64,000 nucleotides of DNA from Topomyia yanbarensis. Lineage: Eukaryota; Arthropoda; Insecta; Diptera; Culicidae. The notes beneath the pieces are model-generated. The model was not told the DNA's origin. It saw nothing but the letters and a program-made list of their open reading frames with translations, and did not search any database. Positions 46,316-56,860 of the stretch are shown in pieces. Within the stretch, counting starts at the first letter, position 1; the number at the start of each line of letters is the position of its first letter. Location of the stretch: NCBI RefSeq assembly GCF_030247195.1, contig NC_080670.1:93074161-93138160 (forward strand), written 5' to 3'. The translations under genes were made by a program, and so were the position numbers.

Positions 46316-49300
46316 TTAAATTTGGATATTGATGGTTTTGAGGAACGTGTATATAAGGGACATGTAGAGAATATCGCGGCTTGCTAGTACATCTCGAACC
46401 GGGACATTGAGTGATCTTCCTCGGGCCCGAAGGGAATCGAATAGTAGAGATCTGGCAGAACAGTACTCGGCGCATGCCCAGACAACATGTTCGATTTCGT
46501 GATAACCGTTGCCACAAGCGCAGATACCGCTATCCACGAGCCCAATATGCCGGAGATGTGCGTCCAGCGTGTAGTGATTGGACATGAGCCGAGACATCAC
46601 GCGAAGGAAATCCCGACCCACATCCATCCCTCTGAACCAAGGTTTCGTCGATACCTTAGGGATTATCGAATGTAGCCACCTTCCCAGTTCACCATTGCTC
46701 CATGAAGTTTGCCAACTTTCGAGGGTTCTCTGATGAGTGATACTGAAAAATTCGCTGAAGCTAATTGGTCTTTCATATATGTCACCTTGTAAAGCGCCCG
46801 CCTTAGCTAAAGAGTCCGCTTCTTCATTACCTGGAATGGAGCAATGCGAGGGAACCCAAACTAAGGTAATCTTGTACGATCTTACAGACAAAGCACGCAG
46901 GCACTCCCAGATTTTCCCCAGAAAATATGGAATGTGCTTTCTAGGTTTCATTGAACGGAGAGCCTCGATTGAGCTGAGGCTATCCGAGACAATAAAGTAA
47001 TGATCGGTGGGCAAAGCATCAATGATCCCAAGGGTATACTGAATAGCAACCAGTTCTGCAACGTAAACTGAAGCAGGATCATTGAGTTTGAATGAGGCGG
47101 TGAGGTTTTGATTGAATATACCGAAGCCAGTGGAGCCGTCGAGGCTTGACCCGTCGGTGTAAAACATCTTGTTGCAGTCGACTTCTCGAAATTTACTATG
47201 AAAGATGCTTGGGATCACTTTCGGACGTATGTGATCCGGGATTCCACGAACCTCGTCTTTCATGGATGTGTCGAAGAATACCGTTGAATCAGAAGCATGA
47301 AAGAGATTGACACGGTTGGGATAGTATGAAGAAGGATTGATATTTTGTGCCATGTAATCGAAGTACAAGGACATAAATCGGGTTTGAGAATTGAGCTCGA
47401 CAAGCCTTTCGAAATTTGCAATTACTAACGGGTTCAAGATATCGCATCGGATGGGCAATCGATATGAAAGTTCCCAAAATCGATTTTTCAGCGGAAGGAC
47501 GCCCGCCAGCACTTCTAAACTCATCGTATGTGTCGAGTGCATGCAACCCAAAGCAATACGCAAACAACAATATTGGATTCGCTCTAGTTTTATGAAATGT
47601 ATGTTCGCAGCGGAGCGGAAACAGAAACTCCCGTACTCCATCACCGACAATATCGTTGTTTGGTACAGCCTGATCAGGTCTTCTGGGTGGGCACCCCACT
47701 ATGTTCCGGTTATTGTACGGAGAAAGTTGATCCTTTGCTGGCACTTCTGTTTCAGATACCTAATGTGACATCCCCAGGTTCCTTTAGAGTCGAACCAGAC
47801 CCCTAGATATTTGAAAGTTGAAACCTGAGCAATAGTTTGACCCATTAATTGAAGCTGTAGTTGCGCTGGTTCACGCTTTCTTGAAAATACGACTAGCTCA
47901 GTTTTCTCCGTGGAGAACTCGATACCTAGCTGGAGGGCCCAAGCAGACAAATTGTCCAAGGTATCTTGCAATGGTCCTTGCAGATCGACGGCTTTGGGAC
48001 CTGTAATAGAGACCACACCGTCATCTGCAAGCTGCCTTAGCGTGCAGGAATTGACAAGACATTCGTCAATGTCATTCACGTAAAAGTTATAGAGAAGGGG
48101 GCTTAGACATGAGCCCTGGGGAAGACCCATGTAGCTAATTCGTGATGTCGATAAATCACCATGCGAAAAATGCATATGTTTTTCAGACAGCAAGTTTAGC
48201 AAAAAGTTGTTTAGAGTCGGTGAAAGACCATGCTGGTGCAGCTTCTCAGAAAGAATTTTAATAGAAACTAAATCAAAAGCCCCGTTTATATCTAGGAAAA
48301 CTGATGCCATCTGCTCTTTGCTAGCATAAGCCATTTGAATTTCTGTTGAGAGCAACGCAAGACAATCGTTCGTCCCTTTGCCTTTGCGGAAACCAAATTG
48401 TGTATCTGACAGTAAGCCATTTGCTTCAACCCAATTATCGAGGCGAAACAAGATAATTTTCTCGAACAACTTTCGGATACAGGACAGCATCGCAATCGGT
48501 CGATACGAGTTGTGGTCGGAGGCTGGTTTTCCTGGTTTTTGAATGGCAATGACCTTCACTTGCCTCCAGTCATGAGGGACAATATTACCCTCAAGAAACT
48601 TATTAAATAAATTCAACAAGCGTCTCTTGGCAGAGTCCGGCAGATTCTTTAACAAGTTAAATTTGATTCTGTCTGGCCCTGGGGCTTTATTGTTACATGA
48701 TAAGAGAGCAAGTGAGAACTCCACCATCGAAAACGGTGTTTCGTTCGCGTTATTGTGAGGGGACGCGGCGCGGTAGATCTTCTGTGCCGGGGCGGAATCC
48801 GGACAAACCTTCTTGGCAAAATCGAATATCCAACGGTTTGAATATTCCACGCTCTCATTAGTACTGTTTCGGTTTCGTAAGCACCGGGCCGTACTCCAAA
48901 GAGTGCTCATCGATGTTTCTCCCGTTAGTCCGTCGACGAACCGGCGCCAGTAGCTACGTTTTTTGGCTTTTATCAAACTCTTCATGCGCGTTTCCGCCAT
49001 CGCGTACTGTCGGTAGCTAGCTGGCAGCCCGTCGTCCCGGAAGGTCTTATACGCAGCGGCCTTCTCCGCGTACACGTCTGAGCACTCTTTGTCCCACCAT
49101 GGATTGGGAGGACGCCCGCGTGAATTCGCGTCTGGTACGCGTTTAGTCTGAGCTTGAATCGCAGTATCGAGAATCAAGCCAGCCAGGAACCCGTACTCTT
49201 CCTCCGGAGGAAGCTCTTGTGTCGATTCTACTTTTTCGGATATCGCGGACGCGTAGCTCTTCCAATCAATATTTCGTGTGAGGTCATACGAAACATTGAT

Positions 49301-49997
49301 TGTATTCGGTGGCTCTGAACCGTTAGCAATATTAATTACGATTGGCAGATGGTCGCTGCCGTGGGGATCAGAGACTACCTTCCACATGCAATCTAACCGC
49401 TGCGATGTCGAGCAGAGGGACAGGTCTAAGGCGCTCGGACGCGCTGGAGGGGCAGGAATCCGTGTCATTTCACCCGTATTTAAAATGGTCATATTGAAGT
49501 TGTCGCAAAGCTCATGGAGTAGATCGATTATCGTCATGAAGGCAACCCCATGCCGTGCCGTGGGAGTTGAAGTCACCTAAAACTAGCCTCGGTGCGGGGA
49601 GGAGTTCCGCAATATCGCAAAGCCGTCGGTGGCTAACTGAGGCTCTAGGGGGGATGTAGGTGGAAGCAATGCAAAGGTCTTTGCCTTTAATTCTGGTTTG
49701 GCAAGCGACAACTTCAATGCCTGGTGTCGAGGGGAGGTCGATCCGATTGAAAGAATAGCACTTTTTGATCCCCAAAAGTACTCCTCCGTAAGATTCTTCT
49801 CGATCCAAGCGAATAATATTAAAATCGTGAAAGTGTAGGGTTATTTCTGAAGTGAGCCATGTCTCGCATAGGGCAAATGCATCGCATTTCAAATTATTTA
49901 GTAAGATTTTAAACGAATCGATTTTCGGGATAATGCTTCTGCAATTCCACTGTAGAACAGTGATTAAATCCTTGACCTCGTTCGATGAATTAGCCAT
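46316..49997 (-). pseudogene. ORF2 of copy B: APE-RT-RNase H polyprotein
   Basis: About 1,220 codons from ATG at 49997 (MANSSNEVKDLITVLQWNCR) to a stop at 46316. Endonuclease: LITVLQWNCRSI, FALCETWLT, LVLGDFNSHGT, SDHLPIVI. RT: VKVIAIQKPGKPASDHNSYR, FLDINGAFDLVS, GLPQGSCLSPLLYNFYVND, LRQLADDGVVS. RNase H: FYTDGSSLDGSTGFGIF, YVAELVAIQYTL, FIVSDSLSSIEAL, WVPSHCSIPGNEEADSLAK. A C-terminal Cys/His motif follows (ICACGNGYHEIEHVVWACA). It makes target-primed cDNA of its own RNA. Only two lesions are seen: a frameshift near 49515-49535 and a TAG at 47699-47701 where copy A has Trp. ATG overlaps the ORF1 stop (ATGGCTAA). Confidence 0.9.
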
Positions 49998-50596
49998 CGA
50001 AGGATACAATCGCTGAAAGAAGGGGCCATTTCGCAGTGAACTGCATCAAGAATGTTTTTACTGCGGGGAGAAAGCTTATCAAGATACTTTTAAGGGGGTC
50101 AGAAATGTTTAACGCTGTAAGAATACGGTCCACAATGTCAGAGAAATTTATTAAGCCAGCACTGTTTTCTTTCTCTGGCTGAGGTATGGGAACACTTGGG
50201 GTTTTTGATGTTCCTGGAAGTGCTGGGAACTCCTTTTCTGAGCACCTGAGCTCAGAAAAGGAGTTCCCAGCACTTCCAGGAACATCAAAAACCCCAAGTG
50301 TTCCCATACCTCAGCCAGAGAAAGAAAACAGTGCTGGCTTAATAAATTTCTCTGACATTGTGGACCGTATTCTTACAGCGTTAAACATTTCTGACCCCCT
50401 TAAAAGTATCTTGATAAGCTTTCTCCCCGCAGTAAAAACATTCTTGATGCAGTTCACTGCGAAATGGCCCCTTCTTTCAGCGATTGTATCCTTCGATGGC
50501 TAATTCATCGAACGAGGTCAAGGATTTAATCACTGTTCTACAGTGGAATTGCAGAAGCATTATCCCGAAAATCGATTCGTTTAAAATCTTACTAAA
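49897..50596. repeat. 347-bp inverted duplication inside copy B
   Basis: Bases 49897-50243 and 50250-50596 are near-perfect reverse complements separated by 6 bases (ACCTGA). Each arm holds the end of ORF1 and the start of ORF2, so the same 105-codon frame reads out on both strands. Sister copies have a natural 10-bp palindrome CTGAGCTCAG at the pivot (copy C, about 8885). Beyond 50596 the ORF1 sequence resumes. Confidence 0.92.
49990..50243 (-). pseudogene. ORF1 C-terminal segment of copy B
   Basis: The end of ORF1 after the inverted duplication: SEKEFPALPGTSKTPSVPIP, then NFSDIVDRILTALNISDPLK, ending SFDG and a TAA that overlaps the ORF2 ATG. It is separated from the rest of ORF1 by the duplicated arm, so the reading frame of copy B ORF1 is broken here. 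Confidence 0.8.
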
Positions 50597-50606
50597 CCTT
50601 AAAATC

Positions 50607-51681
50607 TTACTGTAACCTGATACTGAGACCGGGAGCGACTTGCTTCGGTTTTGCACCAGTACTTCCTTGAGTAGTTATTTCAGGGGGACCATGAAGAGAC
50701 ACCTTCTGGCCTTTATGACGAAGCTTGGAAGAGGAAATGTTCTTCCTTTTTCTACTACTTCTAGGCATAGCAGAAGATGTTCCCTCCTGGGGTTCATCAC
50801 AGTCGCCTTCGTCAGTAGACAAGTTGGTAAAGATGTTCGTAGACAGGTGGCGTAGCTATCTTAAGCATTTCTGCAAAAGATCGCTTAGAGCGTCCCTGAA
50901 GGGAACGCTTAAGATTTTCCTCGCGCTGTTTGTACGCGGAACATGAAGGGAGATCATGTGGGCTTCCCCCACAGTAGAGACACTTTTCGACATCTCTACC
51001 ACAGGAATCATCCGCATGATTCCCACCGCATTTCCCACAGCGGGCTTTATTGCTACAATGGGAGGCTGTGTGTCCCAATTGTTTGCAATTAGTACAGTTC
51101 ATGACCCGCGGCACAAAGAGGCGAACAGGTAGACGAACCTTGTCAAAGAGGAGGTAATTGGGCAGGGCAGAGCCGGCGTAGGTCACCCGATAAGAGTCTG
51201 AGTTGACGTATATTTTCTTGCCGTCAGCTGCGACTGATGCTGAATGCAAACGTTTGCATTCCAGTATCTTCACTGGCTTAAGCATGGGGTCTTTGAAACA
51301 GCCAGTCCCATATTTTAGCAGGTCCTCGCAATTCAGACTCGAATCGGAAACGACCCCACTGACTTCAACCCTGCTAGCTGGAATATACACCCTGTACTCC
51401 CTCGTAAAGAGCTCGTAGCCAGCAATATCATTTGCCTGAGTTGAACTGTTAACCACCACCCGAAGCTTATCAGGGCGAATTTTCGATATTTCTGTCACGG
51501 CCGAATACCGATCCGTCAGAACTCGAGAAATCTGCAACAGATTCAAACACTTTTTTTCTTTGGTCCGAAAGAAGATCACAAATGGCCCGGTGGCCGAGCT
51601 CGGATATACCTTGAGCCGGGGAGCCGATTTTATTTCGACGTCCATTTCACCTTGAGATGAACCGCCGTCAGGGGAAGTCAT
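50607..51681 (-). pseudogene. ORF1 of copy B: zinc-knuckle RNA-binding protein
   Basis: ATG at 51681. An RRM-like/gag-like region spans about residues 25-200 (LKVYPSSATGPFVIFFRTKE, LPNYLLFDKVRLPVRLFVPR). It is followed by three knuckles: CTNCKQLGHTASHC, CGKCGGNHADDSC and CLYCGGSPHDLPSC. Such ORF1 proteins coat the element RNA and act as chaperones. A frameshift near 50815-50822 shifts the sequence to the frame STDEGDCDEPQEGTSSAMPR, ending at 50607. The true C-terminus lies beyond the inverted duplication. Full ORF1 would be about 440 residues. Confidence 0.88.
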
Positions 51682-51987
51682 TTTTGCACGGGCCTATTGC
51701 CCAGTGCACGTTATTAAGACAACCAAGAAGGGGAAACGAAAACTAATACTTAGCTTGTGTAGGTAACGGTATCCAGACGGCTTAATAGAAGAACACTGGT
51801 TCACTTCACTGACCGGCTAACGGTACTCAGAAACAGAAACACAAAAGAAGGGAAAAAATACTGAAACCTCAACTAGGCGTAGAGTGTGCAAATAACCTTG
51901 AACGCGGATTAACACTATTTGTCGCTATAGAGTGTACGGACCGATGACAAAAGACTTCTATCTCGACTGAGTGCTCGATAACGAATG
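51682..51987 (-). promoter_or_regulatory. 5' UTR and probable internal promoter of copy B
   Basis: 306 bases before ORF1. The start CATTCG and GTCGAGATAGAAG about 20 bases downstream resemble the initiator and downstream elements used by fly non-LTR elements. Because the 13-bp target duplication directly abuts it, 51987 is the true 5' end. Promoter function is inferred. Confidence 0.5.
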
Positions 51988-52013
51988 ATCCCGGTCAGTT
52001 GTGAAACGCAACA

Positions 52014-52527
52014 TTATAAATTTCATTTACGGTAAACTAGAATGACGGTAGCAAACAAAGACTAAGCTGGCATGGAGAAGTCAGCGTCAGCTGCGAAACA
52101 ATAGCTACCGACGGTAGTCCTAGCCATCGTGATTCCATCACTACCATGCATTGTGAAGCGAAATCTTTAACGGGACTTAGAAGTCGTTCAACAAGGGTGG
52201 AAGAAACGTCATCGTTGCGAGAGGTCGGCTGGAAGCAACTATAGCTGCTTGGACTACCGAAAACGAACTGGGTACGCTATAAGTGTGCGATTCCAAAATG
52301 TATGTGTAGTCTGGAGTAGCACCAAAAGCAACCAGTTTATGCGAACCGCGGATCGCTCCAACAAACGAAATCTTTACCAACTAGGAACACTTGTTTAGAT
52401 TTAAATAGCCTATATGTAAGATTTATCACTGTCGAATAAGCATTCAGCGCGTCGCAATCATAGTCGTCAAAAAATCGGTGCAATGAGAGTAAGATGAAGC
52501 TCCTCAACTTCATAATACTGGGGGGAG
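52014..52527 (+). other. Internal region of the miniature LTR element
   Basis: 514 bases without a gag, protease or RT frame. CTGGGGGGAG immediately before the 3' LTR (52518-52527) looks like a polypurine tract. No convincing tRNA primer-binding site was identified after the 5' LTR (the sequence begins TTATAAATTTC). Confidence 0.7.
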
Positions 52528-52789
52528 TGTTACGCATAATGCGAGCACCTCTCTTTTTCACCGTCTTGAAAGTATCAAACGGCTTGCGCTGTCATATTTG
52601 TTAGTTTGTGATAAGCATTGGCCGAGATGGACACGTACTAAATGTAAGCCTAAATGTGATATTATTTCTTGTAACCTAATATAAATACTGTTACAGGAAA
52701 TTTATAACATCTGTTGTAATAAAAACCTTTATTGTAAAACGGTGTTATAAATGCAGAAATGACATCCCGGTCAGTTGAGAAACGCAACA
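52528..52789 (+). repeat. 3' LTR
   Basis: A complete 262-bp LTR, TGTTACGC to CGCAACA, followed by the GCAAT duplication. It differs from the 5' LTR at two seen positions (GTATCAAAC against GTAGCAAAC, and GTTGAGAAA against GTTGTGAAA). Confidence 0.9.
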
Positions 52790-52794
52790 GCAAT

Positions 52795-55510
52795 TTTGTT
52801 ACCCTAAAGGGTGAATTTTTAGTCGGTTTGATCGTATCTCTAACCGTTTCTGCAGAATTCCACAAAGTGCGCGCAGTATCTCAAAAGGTAGACAATCAAT
52901 GTTTGCCTCTAGTAACGTTAGGAGAAAGGTGACTTTTTTAGCCTCACAAAATCATGTTTCCATAAAATTATTTTTACTGACCAATTCTATTTAATACGCC
53001 AATTGTTATTTGGAATATTAATATACGACATAGACCTGCTATTTCGATGCTGTAGACTAATTATTTTGTGATATGACAATCTGATAAAATTATAAGTTAA
53101 CAAAATGAATACTGGACAAATTCGAAAAATTGATTCCTCAAAGTACAATGTCAGTCAATTAGATCAGTTTGAAGGTATTTATAATTAATAAACAACATCG
53201 CAAATACAAAAATATATTACATAACATCACATTAATATATTGACTTGCGGTTTGATTATTGAAAAAAATCATAACTTTGTCATAAAAAAAAATCTAAAGC
53301 TTTGGCGGTCTGAGGGAGTGGGAGCTAGAAAACTGGAACTTGTGTTTCTAATCAAACAATACATTACGCTACACACTACACTACAGTGATTAAATCATGA
53401 CAATATTATAACCGATTTGGTTAACCCAACATTTATTCATACATAGAATCTCCCCGCATATTTAGTGACCATTCTTGTATAATAACCGCAATGGTATTTG
53501 GAGCCTAAAAAACATTCCCTGAAGTTTCCTTTTATCATTAACGAAACGATAAACCAACGCTACCGACAATCATATTGACTATTCCACTTATGGTCATTAC
53601 CATTCAAAAATGCCGATTTCCTCGAACAAATTTTAGGGCATATTATAATAATAATATATGACAGGTGTAGCAACCCTTCTTTAGAAGTCCATCCTAAATT
53701 CGTGAAGCTCCTTCCTACCAACAGAACTTCTTAAACGGCAGTGTTACGATGTGATATATTTTGCCAAATACGAAATTTGATTATGATTAGTTTTACCATT
53801 TTGCTGAATGTGCTTATAAACAAATTGTTGCTATAGATGAAATGTGAATTAATCTAATCGGCCTTCGCTGAGTAAAATATTATTGACAGCCTTGTGGATT
53901 CATTTCACCTTTTACAGAAAGGTATGAAGCTTTAGATTTTGTCCAAAAACGAAACCTGTACGCCAAACATTAAATTTGGAATTTCTTTTGTCCAACCTAA
54001 ATAATCTGATTTCCACTTGGTAAGAAATAATAATAAAGTATTAAAGCACTTTATCCGTGGATAAATTATTATTTTTTTCCCAATAAATATGTGCAATAAA
54101 CAAAGATTCGTTATTTAATTTTAACAACACATTCAATTCAATATAAAGGATTACTGAAAACTGTAACCAAACGATTCGACTTGAGATGAACATTATGGTA
54201 ATCTTGTAAGGAAATTGTAACGATACACGTTTTTCTTTAAAGCAAACCTTACATAACCATATGAAAACGACTACCATCATTGTGACTTCAATTCAAATCG
54301 TTTCGATATATTTTTTAATAATCCTGCGGAAGCACCTCAATTCGTTTCTAACACACAATATTATAACCATTTCCTATATTGTAACAATAACTCGTATCTT
54401 CATTCTATAATTTCATATAATTTTACAGGAAAACGCATTTATCGTAATATCATAAATAGACCTTGACGTATGTGGTTACCATAGCACTTATGATTTTTGT
54501 ATAATATGGAGGATTCCAGATAAAGTTTTTATTTATGCGGGTCGACATCCACATAACATGATCAGCCTCTTCATGACTTTACAAGTGTTCCTTTGTTGGT
54601 ATTAGAATTAGCTACAACTTTACTGAATAGAGTAAGTCTCTATTTGAATTTGTTTGGAATCGAAAAAAACGCGTTTGGAAATAACGAAAATTTTCCGAAC
54701 TAACCACAAAACCAGTGGTTTAGACGCTTTTAATATAGAGCACAAAAATAACATTTTAAAACTCTTCACTGTTTATGTTCACTAACCAACCAAAAGTTTA
54801 TAATTTCGTTTACCATAAGTAGTTTCGAAAAATATTATACTGCTTAAAATTTCAGATATGGTAAGTATCTCAGAGCTAATGAGTATTCAATAGAAAATTC
54901 AGCCAAACTGCAGCAAGTTCTACTGCCCATGATCGCAAATCATTTTCATAAAAATTAATAATCCCAAATATATGACAAATATGTGATCATGAGCAGTATG
55001 TTGCAGGTGAGAAAGTTTGGAGATATCTGTCATTAAACACCAGAAAGACAGAGTCTGCGGACCTGGAGCGCATTTTGATTGAACCCAAAAATGTTTGAAC
55101 GGAGCATCCAGCGATAATGATAGTAATACCAACATAAACCTAAAAGCTTAGAATATAACTTTGTCAAAAATGCAATAAAGCGTGCGTTAACACGCCAGAA
55201 ATAACAGATATGCCATAACCGGGAAATTTCCTTTATTATTTTATTTAATACTATCGATTCCGCTTACAGGCAGCAAAAAAATCAAGACCCAAAACTAATG
55301 CCCTTCAAATCTGGCTGTTTATGACAATAACATCCGAACATTAAGGCCACTTATGTTGCTAGTTGCATCAGTTATTTCACAACAATTTGCAAGAAACCTG
55401 TAAATTTTCATTGAATCTGATGTAGTAAAACGTGTCGTTCAAATATATCTAACAAAAAGCATCTTTCAAATATAACATCGTGATATGAACATCATATCGT
55501 GAATAGAAAA
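52795..55510. other. Long AT-rich non-coding stretch
   Basis: About 2.7 kb with only short open frames lacking family resemblance and no repeat edges recognised. It starts with GTTACCCTAAAGGGTGAA, continuous across the LTR element with TTTTTTTAGGGTAAATAG on the other side. Confidence 0.45.
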
Positions 55511-55518
55511 AAAACCGG

Positions 55519-55612
55519 AAAAAATGGGCTCGAACCGGTCAATTACCGCCACCAACCATTTGTTTACTCCGTAGCGCATTTTCGAACCATATCGTATCAA
55601 CAGACAGTCACT
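55519..55612 (-). repeat. tRNA-like segment (SINE-related?)
   Basis: On the minus strand GACCGGTTCGAGCCC (55540-55526) is a near-perfect polymerase III B box followed by runs of T that could terminate transcription. An A box would fall near 55592, where TGCGCTACGGAG is only a weak match. No full cloverleaf was established, so a decayed SINE head is more likely than a tRNA gene. Confidence 0.4.
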
Positions 55613-55684
55613 TGGTTGAAATATAACATATAATATAACGCTATGTTTCTATTATCACGCTACCCATTTGAAGCCGTTGGTTGG

Positions 55685-55915
55685 AGCAGTGTCTGCCATC
55701 TTTGTTTAACGCATTGAGTCAAATGGTAGCGCAACAATAGGGGCACTCGATTCGTGTTTTCGTTGCGCTCAAACACGAGAATTTCACTGTTTTCAGCGCA
55801 TGTATGTTATTATCTTGGTACTTAACAACGAAGCAAATCTATTGATGCCAATTTGTACGCATTCCATTGTTTGTAGGCCGAGTAATTAATGAATCAGTGC
55901 GGCACCCTCCTTAGT
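55685..55915. repeat. Inverted relative of 44442-44655
   Basis: AGGCCGAGTAATTAATGAAT at about 55877 mirrors ATTCATTAATTACTCGGCCT at about 44455. CGTTGCGCTCAAACACGAG mirrors CTCGTGTTTGAGCGCAACG, and the CATCTTTGTT end mirrors AACAAAGATG. Similarity is moderate, as for an old dispersed repeat. Confidence 0.65.
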
Positions 55916-56174
55916 ATGGTGAAAATAGGCACTTCACTCTACATGAACTTCTTCTGAGTGCCATCGGGTACCCTCGTTGGCCTTTGGTTTTTTTGTTGGA
56001 CACATAACTGTTAATATTTTCAGAAACAAATAATGTACCGTTAGTAGCACAGCTGGCTGGATGGCTGGCATCTTGATTGCAGAGGGGAAGGAGCTCTCTG
56101 GCCCGGAACTTCATTCTCATTCAAAAGTTCGGTTATGGCTTGACGTCGCAGGCAAATAACTCTTACGTATGTGT

Positions 56175-56795
56175 TGGTGACCATACTGACATAAAAATAA
56201 ATCCTCGTTGAACAATTACCAAGACTTGAACCGCCAATCAATATCTCACCAAAGGGGGGGAGCCCTTTACTAACTGAGCTATAGTGATACATAACAGCGT
56301 CTTCGCAAAGTGGCATACATAAGTTTCGCTTAAGCGTGAACGATTCAAGCGTATTGAGCTGCTGCCCGTGCATGGCATGGGTATGGGACATTGCAAGGTG
56401 ACGTCATATGAGTAAAAATGCTCGAAGATATGACACGCTCAGAGAGCTTGTTTACATGGTGTTAGAATTTAAAAGCAATTTCTTGCACTGAATCGGAATC
56501 AAAAATTTTCGAAGCCATGTAATCAAGCTCGATGAGCTGTCATTTTTTCGAGCATTTTTACTCATACGACGCGTCATCTTGCAATGTCCCATACCCATGC
56601 ATGCACGAGCAGGAGCTCTGCGCTTGGATCGTTCACGCTCAAGCGAAACTTATGTATGCCACTTTGCCATCACGCTGTTATGTATCGTGTTAGCTCAGTT
56701 AGTAAAGGGGTGTCTTCGGTGAGTCAATGATTGTCGGTTCAAGTCTTGGGGTAATTATTTAACGCGAATTTCTTTTTATGTCAGTATGGTCACCA
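56175..56795. repeat. Palindromic pair of tRNA-related units
   Basis: Two arms, 56175-56435 (minus) and 56541-56795 (plus), are imperfect reverse complements around a spacer of about 105 bases. Each arm has a TAGCTCAGTTAGTAAAGG A box and a GGTTCAAGTCTTGG B box, about 40 bases apart, transcribing outwards. This is the layout of two head-to-head SINEs or one foldback duplication. The arm ends (GGTGACCATACTGACATAAA and its mirror) are well matched. The right end coincides with the inner limit of the long inverted duplication. Confidence 0.7.
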
Positions 56796-56860
56796 GTATC
56801 CGAAAACGCGGTTCTTGAGTTGCAAAAATTACAAAGATCAAAATAAAATGAATCTAAATT

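Larger units (their letters stand above)
45101..51987 (-). mobile_element. Non-LTR retrotransposon copy B, nearly full length
   Basis: It runs on the minus strand from 51987 (CATTCGTTATCGAGCACTC, a start reminiscent of the internal promoters of I- and jockey-type elements) to poly(T) at 45101-45112. It carries ORF1 with three zinc knuckles and ORF2 with endonuclease, RT and RNase H. A 13-bp target duplication (ATCCCGGTCAGTT) is clear. Damage is small: frameshifts in ORF1 and ORF2, one nonsense codon, a 347-bp inverted duplication at the ORF1/ORF2 junction, a tandem duplication in the 3' UTR and a MITE. It is the reference copy for A, C and D. Confidence 0.93.
44854..52789. mobile_element. Miniature LTR retrotransposon (TRIM-like), interrupted
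   Basis: Two 262-bp LTRs (TG...CA, TGTTACGC to CGCAACA) are flanked by an exact 5-bp duplication GCAAT (44849-44853 and 52790-52794). The 5' LTR is split by non-LTR copy B; its halves are 44854-45102 and 52001-52013. The internal region is only 514 bp (52014-52527) with no gag or pol, so it depends on proteins from elsewhere. I see only two differences between the LTRs, which suggests a young insertion. Orientation cannot be proved, but a purine tract before 52528 suggests plus. Confidence 0.9.

Noticed and set aside
50186..50503. A separate plus-strand gene of 105 codons
   Set aside because: It is the inverted duplicate of the ORF1 C-terminus of copy B and has identical residues to the minus-strand frame at 49990-50307.
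55519..55612. Functional tRNA gene
   Set aside because: The B box is good, but the A box is weak and I could not draw acceptor or anticodon stems. A SINE head or relic is likelier.
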